In this document: piece by piece, positions 36,990-45,463 of the stretch | How positions within the stretch are numbered: the stretch's first letter is position 1 | How the letters are laid out: each line of letters starts with the position of its first letter | The notes under the pieces: model-generated | What the model was told of the DNA's origin: nothing | What the model saw: the letters and a program-made list of their open reading frames with translations, nothing else | The model's database searches: none | Program-made: the position numbers and the translations under genes | Assembly: GCA_020637295.1 (NCBI GenBank) | Contig: JACJWF010000006.1 | Location: forward strand, 134,997 to 198,996 | From: Acidimicrobiaceae bacterium | GTDB lineage: Bacteria > Actinomycetota > Acidimicrobiia > Acidimicrobiales > Ilumatobacteraceae | Length of the DNA: 64,000 nt | Direction: 5' to 3'

Positions 36990-37517
36990 ATGGATGCCGA
37001 AGTCGTCGCCCGCGACGTGGGCCACCGCCTGCAGCTCACCCTCGAGCGCTTGTCCACCCTTGCCCGCGGCCTGGCCGTGCTGGCGCTGCTGGTCGGCGCC
37101 GCCACGTTCGCCACCGGCTGGTGGATCTTCGACGGCAGCCGGCCCGCCTGGCTGGTGATCGGCGGGGTCATCTGCCTCGTGCCCGTGGGGGCGGCGGCCA
37201 TCGCCTGGTTCGTGCTGCGCGGCGCAGCCGCCAAGGCGCCGACGCTGGTGCAGGACGTGCACCAGTTCGTGGACACGTCGGTCGGGTCCGCCCAGGTGCT
37301 GCTGGACCACGACAGCGGGTTGGCCATCGGCACCTACGGCAAGAGCCTCGGGGCATTGCGCGCCGAGTTGAACGAGCGCCGCAAGGAGCTGCCCGGCCTG
37401 TGGGCCGGCGTGCGGGCCATCACCACCGTGCCGGGCCTGGCCGGGCTGACGGTGCTGGGCATCGTCGGCGTCGGACTGCTGGGGACCATTCTGATGATCG
37501 GCGGCCTGATCGACTGA
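36990..37517 (+). CDS. Membrane protein of unknown function
   Basis: A 175-residue protein with two N-terminal transmembrane helices (about residues 28-50 and 58-80) and one at the C-terminus (about 147-170). Between them is an amphipathic soluble stretch with QDVHQFVDTSVGSAQVLLDH. No family is recognised. ATG 36990 is preceded by GAACGGG. It converges on trpE with 6 bases between the stops. Confidence 0.7.
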   Translation: MDAEVVARDVGHRLQLTLERLSTLARGLAVLALLVGAATFATGWWIFDGSRPAWLVIGGVICLVPVGAAAIAWFVLRGAAAKAPTLVQDVHQFVDTSVGSAQVLLDHDSGLAIGTYGKSLGALRAELNERRKELPGLWAGVRAITTVPGLAGLTVLGIVGVGLLGTILMIGGLID

Positions 37518-37523
37518 CGCCGG

Positions 37524-39053
37524 TCAGGCGGTGGTGCCGGCGTCGCCGCGGTTGGTGGACATCCGCCGTGCCGCTGGGACGGCCGCCAGGAGGGCCGCTG
37601 CCTTGTTGCGGCACTCCAGGTTCTCGTCGTCCGGCACGCTGTCGGCCACCACACCGGCGCCGGCCTGGAACGACGCCCCGTGCGGGCCGACGAACATCGT
37701 GCGGATGGCGATGGCGGTGTCCAGGTTGCCGCTGAAGTCCACGTAGCCGACCACGCCGGCGTAGGGGCCGCGCTTCACGGGCTCCAGCTCGTCGATGATC
37801 TCCATGGCCCGCACCTTCGGCGCACCGCTCACCGTGCCGGCCGGCAGGGTGGCCCGCAGCACATCGATGGGTGTCGTGCCGTCCACCAGCTGCCCGCTGA
37901 CCTGCGAGGTCAGGTGCATCACATGGCTGTAGCGCTCCAGCGTCATCAGCTCGTCCACGTGCACCGTGCCGAACTTGGCCACCCGGCCCACGTCGTTGCG
38001 GGCGAGGTCCACCAGCATGATGTGCTCGGCGACCTCCTTCGGGTGCTCCTTCAGCTCGGCGGCCATGCGCCGGTCGTCCTCGTCGGTGCGGCCGCGGCGG
38101 CGGGTGCCGGCGATCGGACGGCTGACGACGGTGCGGCCGAGCACCTGCACCATCGGCTCGGGCGAGGACCCGGCGATGGTGATGCCCTCGTGGCGCAGGA
38201 AGTACATGTACGGGCTGGGGTTCACCTGGCGGAGGACGCGGTAGAAATCGAACGGGTCGGCCTGGAGGTCGATGTCGAAGCGCTGCGCCAGGACCACTTG
38301 GAAGATGTCGCCGGCCAGGATGTGCTCCTTGGCCACCTCCACGGCCCGCTGGTACATGCCGTCGGGCATCGAGCTGCGAACCTCGGGCGGGGCCTCCCCG
38401 GGCACGGGCGGTTCGGTCAGTGGCACCACCAGCGGCTGGGCCAGCTTCGCCGCCGCGGCCCGGACGCGTTCGCACGCCTCGTCGTACTCGCGGTCCACGT
38501 CCGCCCCGGTCATGTGCAGGACGGGGACGCTCTCGATCAGGTAGATCCGCTGGCGCCAGTGGTCGAAGGCGGCCATCGAGCCGATGATGCTCATCACCGC
38601 ATCCGGCAGGCCGCGGTCGTCGTGGGGCACGTCCGGCAGGTGCTCCACCTCGCGGACGATGTCGTAGCCGAGGTAGCCCATCACCCCGCCCTGCAGCGGC
38701 GGGAGGTCCGGCATGATGGGCGCGTCGTAGGCGGCGACGATGGCGTCCAGCGCGGCGAGCATCCCCTGGTCGTACGGGATGTCGGCGCTGAGGTGCTGGC
38801 CGCGCTTGGTGATGACGCCGTCGCGCAGTTCCAGCGTGGCCACGGGGTCGTGGCCGACGAAGCTGTAGCGGGCCCACCGTTCGCCGTGCTCCACCGACTC
38901 GAGCAGGAAGCCCTCGCCGTCGCCGCAGAGCTTGAGGAAGGCGCCGACCGGGGTGTCCAGGTCGCCCAGCACCTCGGCCCAGACCGGCACCACCGTGTGG
39001 TCGGCGGCCAGGCGGTGGAACTCCTCGCGGCTGGGCCGCATCCGGAGGTCCAT
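37524..39053 (-). CDS. trpE: Anthranilate synthase component I
   Basis: A 509-residue chorismate-utilising enzyme that makes anthranilate with a glutamine amidotransferase partner, the first step of tryptophan synthesis. The chorismate-binding core has SSPEPMVQVLGRTVVSRPIAGTRRR (in pieces), DLARNDVGRV, HLTSQVSGQL, TLPAGTVSGAPKVRAMEIID and GYVDFSGNLDTAIAIRT. The N-terminal RYSFVGHDPVATLEL matches the tryptophan-feedback region of TrpE. The start ATG at 39053 shares one base with the hisI stop (TGATG). No trpG is in the window. Confidence 0.94.
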   Translation of the reverse strand: MDLRMRPSREEFHRLAADHTVVPVWAEVLGDLDTPVGAFLKLCGDGEGFLLESVEHGERWARYSFVGHDPVATLELRDGVITKRGQHLSADIPYDQGMLAALDAIVAAYDAPIMPDLPPLQGGVMGYLGYDIVREVEHLPDVPHDDRGLPDAVMSIIGSMAAFDHWRQRIYLIESVPVLHMTGADVDREYDEACERVRAAAAKLAQPLVVPLTEPPVPGEAPPEVRSSMPDGMYQRAVEVAKEHILAGDIFQVVLAQRFDIDLQADPFDFYRVLRQVNPSPYMYFLRHEGITIAGSSPEPMVQVLGRTVVSRPIAGTRRRGRTDEDDRRMAAELKEHPKEVAEHIMLVDLARNDVGRVAKFGTVHVDELMTLERYSHVMHLTSQVSGQLVDGTTPIDVLRATLPAGTVSGAPKVRAMEIIDELEPVKRGPYAGVVGYVDFSGNLDTAIAIRTMFVGPHGASFQAGAGVVADSVPDDENLECRNKAAALLAAVPAARRMSTNRGDAGTTA

Positions 39054-39409
39054 CACGACCCGAAGGCGCGGTAGAAGCAGGTGTACTCGCCGGTGTGGCA
39101 GGCGCCCTTGCCTTCCTGCTCCACCAGGAACAGGAGGGTGTCGCCGTCGCAGTCGTAGTACGCCTCGCGCACGAACTGGCGGTCGCCGCTGGTGTCGCCC
39201 TTGCGCCACACCTCCTGGCGGCTGCGGCTCCAGTAGACCATCCGCCCCTCGGCCAGCGTCATGGCCAGCGTCTCGGCGTTCATGTACGCCACCATCAGCA
39301 CGGTGCGGGTGTGGACGTCCTGGCACACCACCGGGACCAGGCCGGCGGCGTCGTACTTGACGGCGGCGAGTTGCTCGGGCGTGGCAGTGATGGAGATGGC
39401 CTCGGGCAT
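39053..39409 (-). CDS. hisI: Phosphoribosyl-AMP cyclohydrolase
   Basis: A 118-residue monofunctional HisI, third step of histidine synthesis (opens the ring of PR-AMP). Motifs VLMVAYMNAETLAMTL, YWSRSRQEVWRKGDTSGDRQ, DCDGDTLLFLVEQ and GACHTGEYTCFYR hold the zinc Cys residues and metal-binding Asp residues. It is separated from the hisCBHAF operon and instead overlaps trpE by one base, so histidine and tryptophan genes share a transcript. ATG at 39409. Confidence 0.95.
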   Translation of the reverse strand: MPEAISITATPEQLAAVKYDAAGLVPVVCQDVHTRTVLMVAYMNAETLAMTLAEGRMVYWSRSRQEVWRKGDTSGDRQFVREAYYDCDGDTLLFLVEQEGKGACHTGEYTCFYRAFGS

Positions 39410-39418
39410 GGGCCGACC

Positions 39419-39745
39419 CTACAGGTAGAGCCCTGTGTGGGCTTCGATCCGTGTGGCGGCCACGGCGTGGATGTCGCGCTCGCGCAGCATGATGTAGTCG
39501 GCGCCGCCGACCTCCACCTCGTAGCGGTCCTCCGGGCTGAACAGCACACGGTCGCCGACCTCGGCGCTGCGCACGTTCTGGCCGAGGGCCACGACCTCCG
39601 CCCACACCAGCCGCTTGGACAGTTGAGCGGTGGCGGGAATGAGGATGCCGCCGGTGGAACGGCGCTCGCCCTCCTTCTCCGGGATGCGCACGAGCAGCCG
39701 GTCGTTGAGCATCTTGATGGGAAGCTTCTCGTCCTGCACAGCCAC
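39419..39745 (-). CDS. groES: GroES-type co-chaperonin
   Basis: A 108-residue Cpn10-fold protein. The core has IKMLNDRLLVRIPEKEGERR, the mobile loop with GGILIPATAQ, and VVALGQNVRSAEVGDRVLFS, with YIMLRERDIHAV near the end. It is slightly longer than standard GroES. No groEL lies beside it, and instead it precedes hisI-trpE on the same strand with a 9-base gap. It may be a second co-chaperonin-like copy. ATG at 39745. Confidence 0.86.
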   Translation of the reverse strand: MAVQDEKLPIKMLNDRLLVRIPEKEGERRSTGGILIPATAQLSKRLVWAEVVALGQNVRSAEVGDRVLFSPEDRYEVEVGGADYIMLRERDIHAVAATRIEAHTGLYL

Positions 39746-39820
39746 GGGCGGCAGGGTATCGGCTCAGGCGGAGGGCCCAACCGGACGATACTGGTAGGAA
39801 CCGATTCGAAAGGACCCCCT

Positions 39821-40357
39821 GTGCGCCGAGTTGCCGCGTCCGTTGCCATCACCCTCGCCATCTGTCTGCCCCTTGCCTGTTCCGACGACGGGGACGGCGG
39901 CTCGTCGTCCGGCGGCGCCGGCGCGACGACGGTGGCAGGCGGCGGCGCCGGCGGCGCGGACACTACCCTGGCGCCCACCACCACGTTCATGCCCACCTGC
40001 GCCGGCATGCCCAGCGTGGACGTGATCTTTGCCGCCGTCGGCGTGCCGGTGGACGAGGGCACCGTGGTGGCCACGGGCACCTGCCAGTACCTGGGGGTCA
40101 ACGACCAGAGCCTCTCGGTGCTGCTGGCCCACTACACCACCGATGTGGACATCAACAACTTCCTCGACCTGCAGGCGTCCCTCGGGCCGGCCGTGCCGGT
40201 GGAGACGCCCGTAGGGGCCGCGTACAGCCCGGACGGCACGGTCTTCCTCGGCACGGAGGAAGGCGTGTTCACGGTGCAGACGATGGTGACCGGCGGGCCG
40301 GCAATCGACCAGGTGGCACAGTCGGCAGCACTGCTGGCTGCGTGGCTGGGCGGCTGA
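39821..40357 (+). CDS. Small lipoprotein of unknown function
   Basis: A 178-residue secreted protein. GTG at 39821 is preceded by AAAGGA. The signal peptide ends in lipobox LPLAC (Cys at about residue 20), then a Ser/Gly/Thr-rich linker of about 35 residues, then a folded domain with two Cys (PTCAGMPSVD and TGTCQYLG) that could form a disulfide. No family is recognised. Its stop is 16 bases from the convergent methyltransferase gene. Confidence 0.78.
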   Translation: MRRVAASVAITLAICLPLACSDDGDGGSSSGGAGATTVAGGGAGGADTTLAPTTTFMPTCAGMPSVDVIFAAVGVPVDEGTVVATGTCQYLGVNDQSLSVLLAHYTTDVDINNFLDLQASLGPAVPVETPVGAAYSPDGTVFLGTEEGVFTVQTMVTGGPAIDQVAQSAALLAAWLGG

Positions 40358-40373
40358 GTTCCGGCGGGGCCTG

Positions 40374-41372
40374 CTACTCGCCGCGGTTGCGCCGGCGGGT
40401 GCGCTCGCTGCCACCCGCCGACGGCGCGGCGTTGGTGAGCGGGCCGATGGCGTCGACGATGGTGTCGATCGTGGGGCGCTCGCCCGCGGTGTGCGCGTCC
40501 AGCGCGCGACGCATGGCGGCGATGTGGTCCGGGGAGGTGCCGCAGCAGCCGCCGATGATGCGGGCGCCGGCGTCCACCGCCAGGCCGGCGTAAGTGGCCA
40601 TCAGGTCGGGCGTGCCGGAGTAGACCACCTCGGTGCCCTGGAACTGGGGCACACCGCAGTTGGCCTTGCTGACCAGCACCGGCTCCGCGCCCTCCATCGA
40701 GAGGACGGACACCAGCGTGTCGCTGGCGCCCACGCCGCAGTTGGCGCCGATGGCCAGCGGCGGCTGTGGCAGGTCGGCGAGCGTGGCGGCGAACTGGTCG
40801 GGCAGCAGCCCCATCATCGTGCGGCCGGCGGTGTCGAACGAGCAGGTGACCGTGTACGGCATGCCCTCGGCGATGGCGGCTTCGGCCGCGGCGTGGAACT
40901 CCTCGATGGCCGACATCGTCTCGATCCAGATCACGTCCGCGCCGCCGTCCTTCAGGCCGCGGATCTCCTCGCGGAAGACCGCGACGGCGTCGTCGTGGGT
41001 CAGCTTGCCGAGCGGCTCGAACAGCTCGCCGGTCGGGCCGACCGACCCGCCGACCACGACGGGGTGGGGGGCGGCGTCGGCCACCTCACGGGCGAGACGG
41101 GCGGCGCCGGCGGCAAGCTCGTGCACCCGGGCCTCGGCCTTGTGCAGCTGGAGGCGCTTGGCGTTGCAGCCGAACGTGTTGGTGAGGATGATGTCCGACC
41201 CGGCGTCGACGAACTGCTGGTGCAGGCCCTTCACCCGGTCCGGGTGGTCCACCGTCCAGAACTCCGGCGGCTCGCCGGAGGTCAGCCCGGCGGCGAAGTA
41301 GTTGGTGCCGGTGGCCCCGTCCGCGAGCAGCGGCCGGCCGGTGGCGAGGAGTTCGGAGAGCGACGTACGCAT
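40374..41372 (-). CDS. Homocysteine S-methyltransferase domain protein (BHMT/MetH N-domain type)
   Basis: A 332-residue zinc-dependent methyltransferase barrel. ADGATGTNYFAAGL opens it. The zinc cysteines are in IGANCGVGASDT and IIGGCCGTSPDHI. ILTNTFGCNAKRL and VVVGGSVGPTGEL match betaine-homocysteine methyltransferase-like or free-standing MetH N-terminal domains. The methyl donor is not determinable. ATG 41372 was chosen since the conserved part starts there. A second, different homocysteine methyltransferase lies 2.4 kb away (43800-44696). Confidence 0.88.
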   Translation of the reverse strand: MRTSLSELLATGRPLLADGATGTNYFAAGLTSGEPPEFWTVDHPDRVKGLHQQFVDAGSDIILTNTFGCNAKRLQLHKAEARVHELAAGAARLAREVADAAPHPVVVGGSVGPTGELFEPLGKLTHDDAVAVFREEIRGLKDGGADVIWIETMSAIEEFHAAAEAAIAEGMPYTVTCSFDTAGRTMMGLLPDQFAATLADLPQPPLAIGANCGVGASDTLVSVLSMEGAEPVLVSKANCGVPQFQGTEVVYSGTPDLMATYAGLAVDAGARIIGGCCGTSPDHIAAMRRALDAHTAGERPTIDTIVDAIGPLTNAAPSAGGSERTRRRNRGE

Positions 41373-41468
41373 TGCGGCAAGGCTACCCACGGCCGGGGGT
41401 GGTGCTGCGGGCGCGTTGCCCCGCCGCCCACCACCACCACTGACCACCACCGCTGACCACCAACCACC

Positions 41469-41532
41469 GAAGTGACGCGGTCGCACCCCTCCTGACCTGG
41501 GAAGTGACGTGATATATCACGTCACTTCTGGG
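41469..41532. repeat. 64-bp direct repeat with 28-bp perfect palindrome, copy 1
   Basis: Identical at 61 of 64 positions to the copy at 42714-42777, in the same orientation. Positions 41510-41537 carry the 28-base palindrome made of GAAGTGACGTGATA and its complement without a loop; its last bases run over the repeat boundary drawn here by alignment to copy 2. The stop codon of the lipoprotein gene (41533-41535) abuts the repeat. The rest of the 41373-41468 gap is C-rich with ACCACC runs and shows no gene. Confidence 0.9.
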
Positions 41533-42765
41533 TTACGGGCGGTGGAGGGGCAGGGCGACGACGGCCATGGACGCCGGGTCGATGCACCAGATCCGGCTTG
41601 GCGCGACGACGCACTCGGCAGGACCACCCGGCACCGGAGGGAGCGCGAGGGCGCCGTCCGGTCCGACGACCTCCACGACATCGACCCAGTCGTCCGTCTC
41701 AGCGGAGAAGCCGCCGACCGCGACCACACCGACCCCGGTCGAGCCGTAGGCGACGGCGTACAACTCGTCCTCGATCGCGAACGGCACGCCCGGTTCGGAC
41801 AGGGTTCCAGTCGCCGGATCGAAGTCGGCCAAGGTCCGGGTCCCGTCCGGCGCCAGGATCACTGCGGTGGAGTGGCCGTCGCCGGCGGGCAGCAGGGCCG
41901 ACAGCGCTCCGTCCGTCTCGAACGGACCCGTCCAGCTGGACGCCGCCAGGTCGAGCACGGCGATCTGTCCGACCCCGGTCGTGACGGAAATGCCGGCGAC
42001 GATCGCCACGCCGTCACGTACCAGCACGGACCAGGGCTGCATCAGCGAGTCGAGCGGGCTGCGCGCCAGCTCCGCCACCGCGCCGCTGGCCAGGTCGACA
42101 GTCAGCACCGCCTGCGAGTCGTAGACCCTCCCCGGCATCCCATACAGCACGACGGTGTCGTCGTGCGCGCCGAGGTAGGCGGGCGCGACCGTCTGGTCGC
42201 CTAGGACGACGGTCCGCCATGTCGCGGTCTCGGGGTCGAAGCTGGCGAGGACGGGCGCGTCGTAGCCGGCGGAGAGAACCACCAGTTCCGCGCCCGACCA
42301 GGTCGCGGTTGTGTTGGCGAGGAGGGGAAACGGCGGATCGGGCATGGCCGACCATTCCGACGTCGACGCATCGAAGTAGGCACCGTCGCCCGGGAACACG
42401 GCGGAGCTGACATCGCCGAGGACCCCTCCCAGCACGAACAGGTAGCGATCTCCTCCAGCGACGATGGTCAGTTGAGACCGGCCGGCCGACAACGGCACCG
42501 GCGGCAGGTCCTCCCATCGCAGGCTGACGACGCCGGTCACGTCAGGCGCCGAGGTGGGAGCGCTGCCGGGCGCCGCCGACGTACTCGCCAAGGTCGTGGC
42601 CGGGTCCGCGCCCTCCCCGTCGCTGCAGGCAGTCACCACCAGCACCAGTGCCGCAGCGAGCAGAAGGCGCCCAATCAGCGGCGCGTTCCGTCGCTCGACG
42701 CCCGCGCCGCCGCGAAGCGACGCGGTCGCACCCCCGCTGACCTGGGAAGTGACGTGATATATCAC
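41533..42765 (-). CDS. Lipoprotein with kelch/beta-propeller-like repeats, framed by direct repeats
   Basis: A 410-residue protein. A hydrophobic signal (LIGRLLLAAALVLVV) ends in lipobox VTAC, then a Ser/Thr/Ala linker, then a repetitive beta domain with blades such as YLFVLGGVLGD, ELVVLSAGYDA, TVVLYGMPG and VGVVAVGGFSAETDDW, as in kelch or propeller proteins. The only standard start in frame before the signal peptide is GTG at 42765, inside the palindrome of repeat copy 2; this adds about 22 unlikely residues, so the original start may have been lost or replaced. The function is unknown. Confidence 0.72.
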   Translation of the reverse strand: MIYHVTSQVSGGATASLRGGAGVERRNAPLIGRLLLAAALVLVVTACSDGEGADPATTLASTSAAPGSAPTSAPDVTGVVSLRWEDLPPVPLSAGRSQLTIVAGGDRYLFVLGGVLGDVSSAVFPGDGAYFDASTSEWSAMPDPPFPLLANTTATWSGAELVVLSAGYDAPVLASFDPETATWRTVVLGDQTVAPAYLGAHDDTVVLYGMPGRVYDSQAVLTVDLASGAVAELARSPLDSLMQPWSVLVRDGVAIVAGISVTTGVGQIAVLDLAASSWTGPFETDGALSALLPAGDGHSTAVILAPDGTRTLADFDPATGTLSEPGVPFAIEDELYAVAYGSTGVGVVAVGGFSAETDDWVDVVEVVGPDGALALPPVPGGPAECVVAPSRIWCIDPASMAVVALPLHRP

Positions 42766-42777
42766 GTCACTTCTGGG
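42714..42777. repeat. 64-bp direct repeat with 28-bp perfect palindrome, copy 2
   Basis: Second copy of the 64-base repeat. Its palindrome (about 42745-42772) supplies the GTG that opens the lipoprotein reading frame. It is followed by GGGGGAAGGGCGGGGCG, a flank nearly identical to the one after the inverted repeat at 10866-10926. Confidence 0.9.
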
Positions 42778-42814
42778 GGAAGGGCGGGGCGCACGGGGCC
42801 GGCGTCCTGACGAG

Positions 42815-43789
42815 TCAGGCGATGGCGGATTCGATGCGGGCGAGGACGTCGGAGGTCAGCATCGGCAGGACGTCGATGGCGCCGAAGTTGTCGGTGACCT
42901 GCGACGCCCGGCTGGCACCGGTGATGACCGTGCTGACGTGCGGGTTGGCCGCGCACCAGGCGATCGACAGCTGGGCTAGGGTGCAGCCGAGCTCCTCGGC
43001 GATGGGGCGCAGGCGCTCCACCTTGTCCACGGACTCCTGGTCGGCCAGGCGGTCGGCCAGCCACTCGTACCCGCGCAGGGCGCCGCGGCTGTCGGCCGGG
43101 ATGCCGTCGCGGTACTTGCCGGTCAGCAGGCCGCTGGCCAGCGGGCTCCAGATGGTGGTGCCGAGGCCGATGTCCTCGTACAGGCGGGCGTACTCCTGCT
43201 CCACCCTGGTGCGGGTGAGCAGGTTGTACTGCGGCTGCTCCATCACCGGCTTGTGCAGGTGGTGGCGCTCGGCGATCTCCCAGGCGGCGCGGATCTCCTC
43301 CGCCGACCACTCGCTGGTGCCCCAGTAGAGGACCTTGCCGCGGGAGACCAGGTCGCTCATCGCCCACACGGTCTCCTCGATCGGCGTGTCCGGGTCCGGA
43401 CGGTGGCAGAACAGGAGGTCGACGAAGTCGGTCTGCAGGCGGTCCAGGCAGCCCTCGATGGAGTGGTGCAGGTACTTGCGGTTCAGCGTGTTGCGCATGT
43501 TGCGCACGTTGCCGCTGATGCCCCAGTAGACCTTCGTGCTCAGGACGTAGGTGTGGCGGGCCCAGCCGAGCTCCTTGATGACCCGGCCCATGATCGCTTC
43601 GCTCTCGCCGCCGGCGTAGGCCTCGGCGTTGTCGAAGAAGTTGCAGCCGGCGTCCCACGCGGCCTGCATGCACTGCAGCGCGGTGTCGTCCTTCAACTGG
43701 TTGTCGAACGTCACCCAGCTCCCGAAGGAGATGACGGACACCTGCAAACCGGACCGCCCGAGCCGGCGGTACTGCATCTTCGTAGCCAT
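42815..43789 (-). CDS. Aldo/keto reductase (KCNAB/YghZ-like)
   Basis: A 324-residue NADPH-dependent aldo/keto reductase. The catalytic set is visible: Asp and Tyr in FFDNAEAYAGGESE, Lys in YVLSTKVYWG, and the His region in LLFCHRPDPDTPIEETV. The N-terminal MQYRRLGRSGLQVSVISFG and the C-terminal TVITGASRASQVTDN are typical of the voltage-gated potassium channel beta-like subgroup. The substrate is unknown. It lies 10 bases after the homocysteine methyltransferase stop, so it may be the last gene of the his operon transcript. ATG at 43789. Confidence 0.93.
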   Translation of the reverse strand: MATKMQYRRLGRSGLQVSVISFGSWVTFDNQLKDDTALQCMQAAWDAGCNFFDNAEAYAGGESEAIMGRVIKELGWARHTYVLSTKVYWGISGNVRNMRNTLNRKYLHHSIEGCLDRLQTDFVDLLFCHRPDPDTPIEETVWAMSDLVSRGKVLYWGTSEWSAEEIRAAWEIAERHHLHKPVMEQPQYNLLTRTRVEQEYARLYEDIGLGTTIWSPLASGLLTGKYRDGIPADSRGALRGYEWLADRLADQESVDKVERLRPIAEELGCTLAQLSIAWCAANPHVSTVITGASRASQVTDNFGAIDVLPMLTSDVLARIESAIA

Positions 43790-43799
43790 GCGGCCGACC

Positions 43800-44696
43800 C
43801 TACCCCCGCAGGCGAGCGCGGGCGGCGGCGAGGGCGGCGATCCCCGCCGGACCCACACCGCAGCACCCACCGATCAGCCGGGCACCGGCCGCCAGCCACT
43901 CGGGCACGTGCCCGGGCAGCTCCGCGCCACCGGTCTGGCCGATCCAGCACTTGTGCTCCGAGTCCCACTCGGCGCCGTGGTTGGGGTACGTCACCAGCGG
44001 CAGCGCGGCCGCGTGCGTGCCGGCCAGCGACCGCAGCAGCGGTGCCACGAAGCCGGGCGACGTGCAGTTCACGCCCACCGCCTGGACCGCCGGCGCGACC
44101 GCGGACGCGGCAGCGGCCAGTGCCTCACCGTGGCAGGTGTGCGTGGTGTCGACGCACGTGAAGGTCACCCACGCCGGGGCGTCGGTGAGACGGCGGAGCT
44201 CCTCCACCACGATCTCGGCCTCCGCCTGCGACGGGATGGTCTCCACGGCGAACAGGTCCGGCGCGGTGGGCACCAGCACCTCCAGGCGGGCACGGTGGAA
44301 GGCCCGCACCTCAGCCCACGACGCCTCGTAGCGGCCGTGGTACTCGCTGCCGTCGCCCAGGCAGGCGCCGAACGGCCCGACCGAGCAGGCGACGGCCGTA
44401 GCGCCGGACGCCCGGGCCACGGCGGTGGTTGACGCCAGCACCCGGCGGGCATCGGCGGGCGACAGCCCGGCGCCGACGAACCCGGCTTCGCTGGCCTGGT
44501 AGCTGGCGGTGATCACCACGTCCGCCCCGGCCTCCACGTAACGCCGGTGCGCCTCGGTGATGACCTCCGGCCGGTCCAGCAGCGCTGCGGCGGTCCACAG
44601 CAGGCCCGACGGCTGCTCCCCCATCTCCTGCAGCACCGTCGAAAGCCCACCGTCGATCAGCGTGAACGGCTCGACGAGGGGCAGGCCGGCGCTCAT
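43800..44696 (-). CDS. mmuM: Homocysteine S-methyltransferase (MmuM type)
   Basis: A 298-residue methyltransferase that moves a methyl group from S-methylmethionine (or AdoMet) to homocysteine. LIDGGLSTVLQEMG opens the barrel. DVVITASYQASEAGF is the usual substrate segment. The zinc Cys residues are in VGVNCTSPGF and IGGCCGVGPAGI. Its ATG overlaps the hisF stop (ATGA), placing it in the histidine operon, an unexpected partner. The methyl donor is inferred from family. Confidence 0.9.
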   Translation of the reverse strand: MSAGLPLVEPFTLIDGGLSTVLQEMGEQPSGLLWTAAALLDRPEVITEAHRRYVEAGADVVITASYQASEAGFVGAGLSPADARRVLASTTAVARASGATAVACSVGPFGACLGDGSEYHGRYEASWAEVRAFHRARLEVLVPTAPDLFAVETIPSQAEAEIVVEELRRLTDAPAWVTFTCVDTTHTCHGEALAAAASAVAPAVQAVGVNCTSPGFVAPLLRSLAGTHAAALPLVTYPNHGAEWDSEHKCWIGQTGGAELPGHVPEWLAAGARLIGGCCGVGPAGIAALAAARARLRG

Positions 44697-45463
44697 CGCC
44701 GCACCTCGATGCCCGCCGCCGCCATCACCGCCTTGGCTTCGGCGATCGTGTGCTCCCCGAAGTGGAAGATGCTGGCCGCCAGCACGCCGGTGGCGTGCCC
44801 CTCGCGCACCCCATCGGCCAGGTGCTCCAGCGTGCCCACCCCGCCGCTGGCGATCACCGGCACGCCCACGGCGTCGGCGATCGTGCGGGTCAGCGGCAGG
44901 TCGAAGCCCTCCCGGGTGCCGTCGCGGTCCATCGACGTCAGCAGGATCTCCCCCGCGCCGCGGCCGACTGCCTCCACTGCCCACGCGACGGCGTCGATCC
45001 CCGTGGGCGTGCGCCCGCCGTGCAGGTAGACCTCGAAGCCACTGGCCACCGACGCGTCGTGCGTGCGCTTGGCGTCGATCGCGCACACGCAGCACTGGGC
45101 GCCGAACTCCTCGGCGATCTCGGCGATCAGGTCCGGCCGCTGGACGGCGGCGGTGTTGACGCTGACCTTGTCCGCCCCCGCCCGCAGCATCGTGCGGGCA
45201 TCGGTGACGGTGCGGATGCCGCCGCCGACGGTGAACGGGATGAACACCTGATCGGCGGTGCGCTCCACCATGTCCACGATCGTCGCCCGGCCGTCGCTGG
45301 AGGCGGTGATGTCGAGGAACACCAGCTCGTCGGCACCCTCGGCGTCGTAGCGGGCGGCCAGCTCCACCGGGTCGCCGGCGTCCCGCAGCCCGACGAAGTT
45401 GACGCCCTTCACCACCCGGCCGTTCGTGACGTCCAGGCACGGGATCACCCGAGCGACTCTCAT
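44693..45463 (-). CDS. hisF: Imidazole glycerol phosphate synthase, cyclase subunit
   Basis: A 256-residue TIM barrel that, with HisH, forms imidazole glycerol phosphate and AICAR. Catalytic Asp residues lie in ARVIPCLDVTNGRVVKGVNF and TSMDRDGTREGFDLPLT. Phosphate loops VGGGIRTVTDA and IASGGVGTLEHL are present. Overlaps hisA upstream and mmuM downstream by 4 bases each. Confidence 0.97.
   Translation of the reverse strand: MRVARVIPCLDVTNGRVVKGVNFVGLRDAGDPVELAARYDAEGADELVFLDITASSDGRATIVDMVERTADQVFIPFTVGGGIRTVTDARTMLRAGADKVSVNTAAVQRPDLIAEIAEEFGAQCCVCAIDAKRTHDASVASGFEVYLHGGRTPTGIDAVAWAVEAVGRGAGEILLTSMDRDGTREGFDLPLTRTIADAVGVPVIASGGVGTLEHLADGVREGHATGVLAASIFHFGEHTIAEAKAVMAAAGIEVRR

Noticed and set aside
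36260..37333. Longer ygfZ starting at 37333
   Set aside because: The extra 130 codons are antisense to the membrane protein gene; the conserved YgfZ domain begins at 36943.
41469..42777. Integron gene cassette with attC sites
   Set aside because: The repeats lack the GTTRRRY and RYYYAAC core sites and the imperfect hairpin layout of attC; no integrase is in the window. The cassette-like geometry is kept as a finding.
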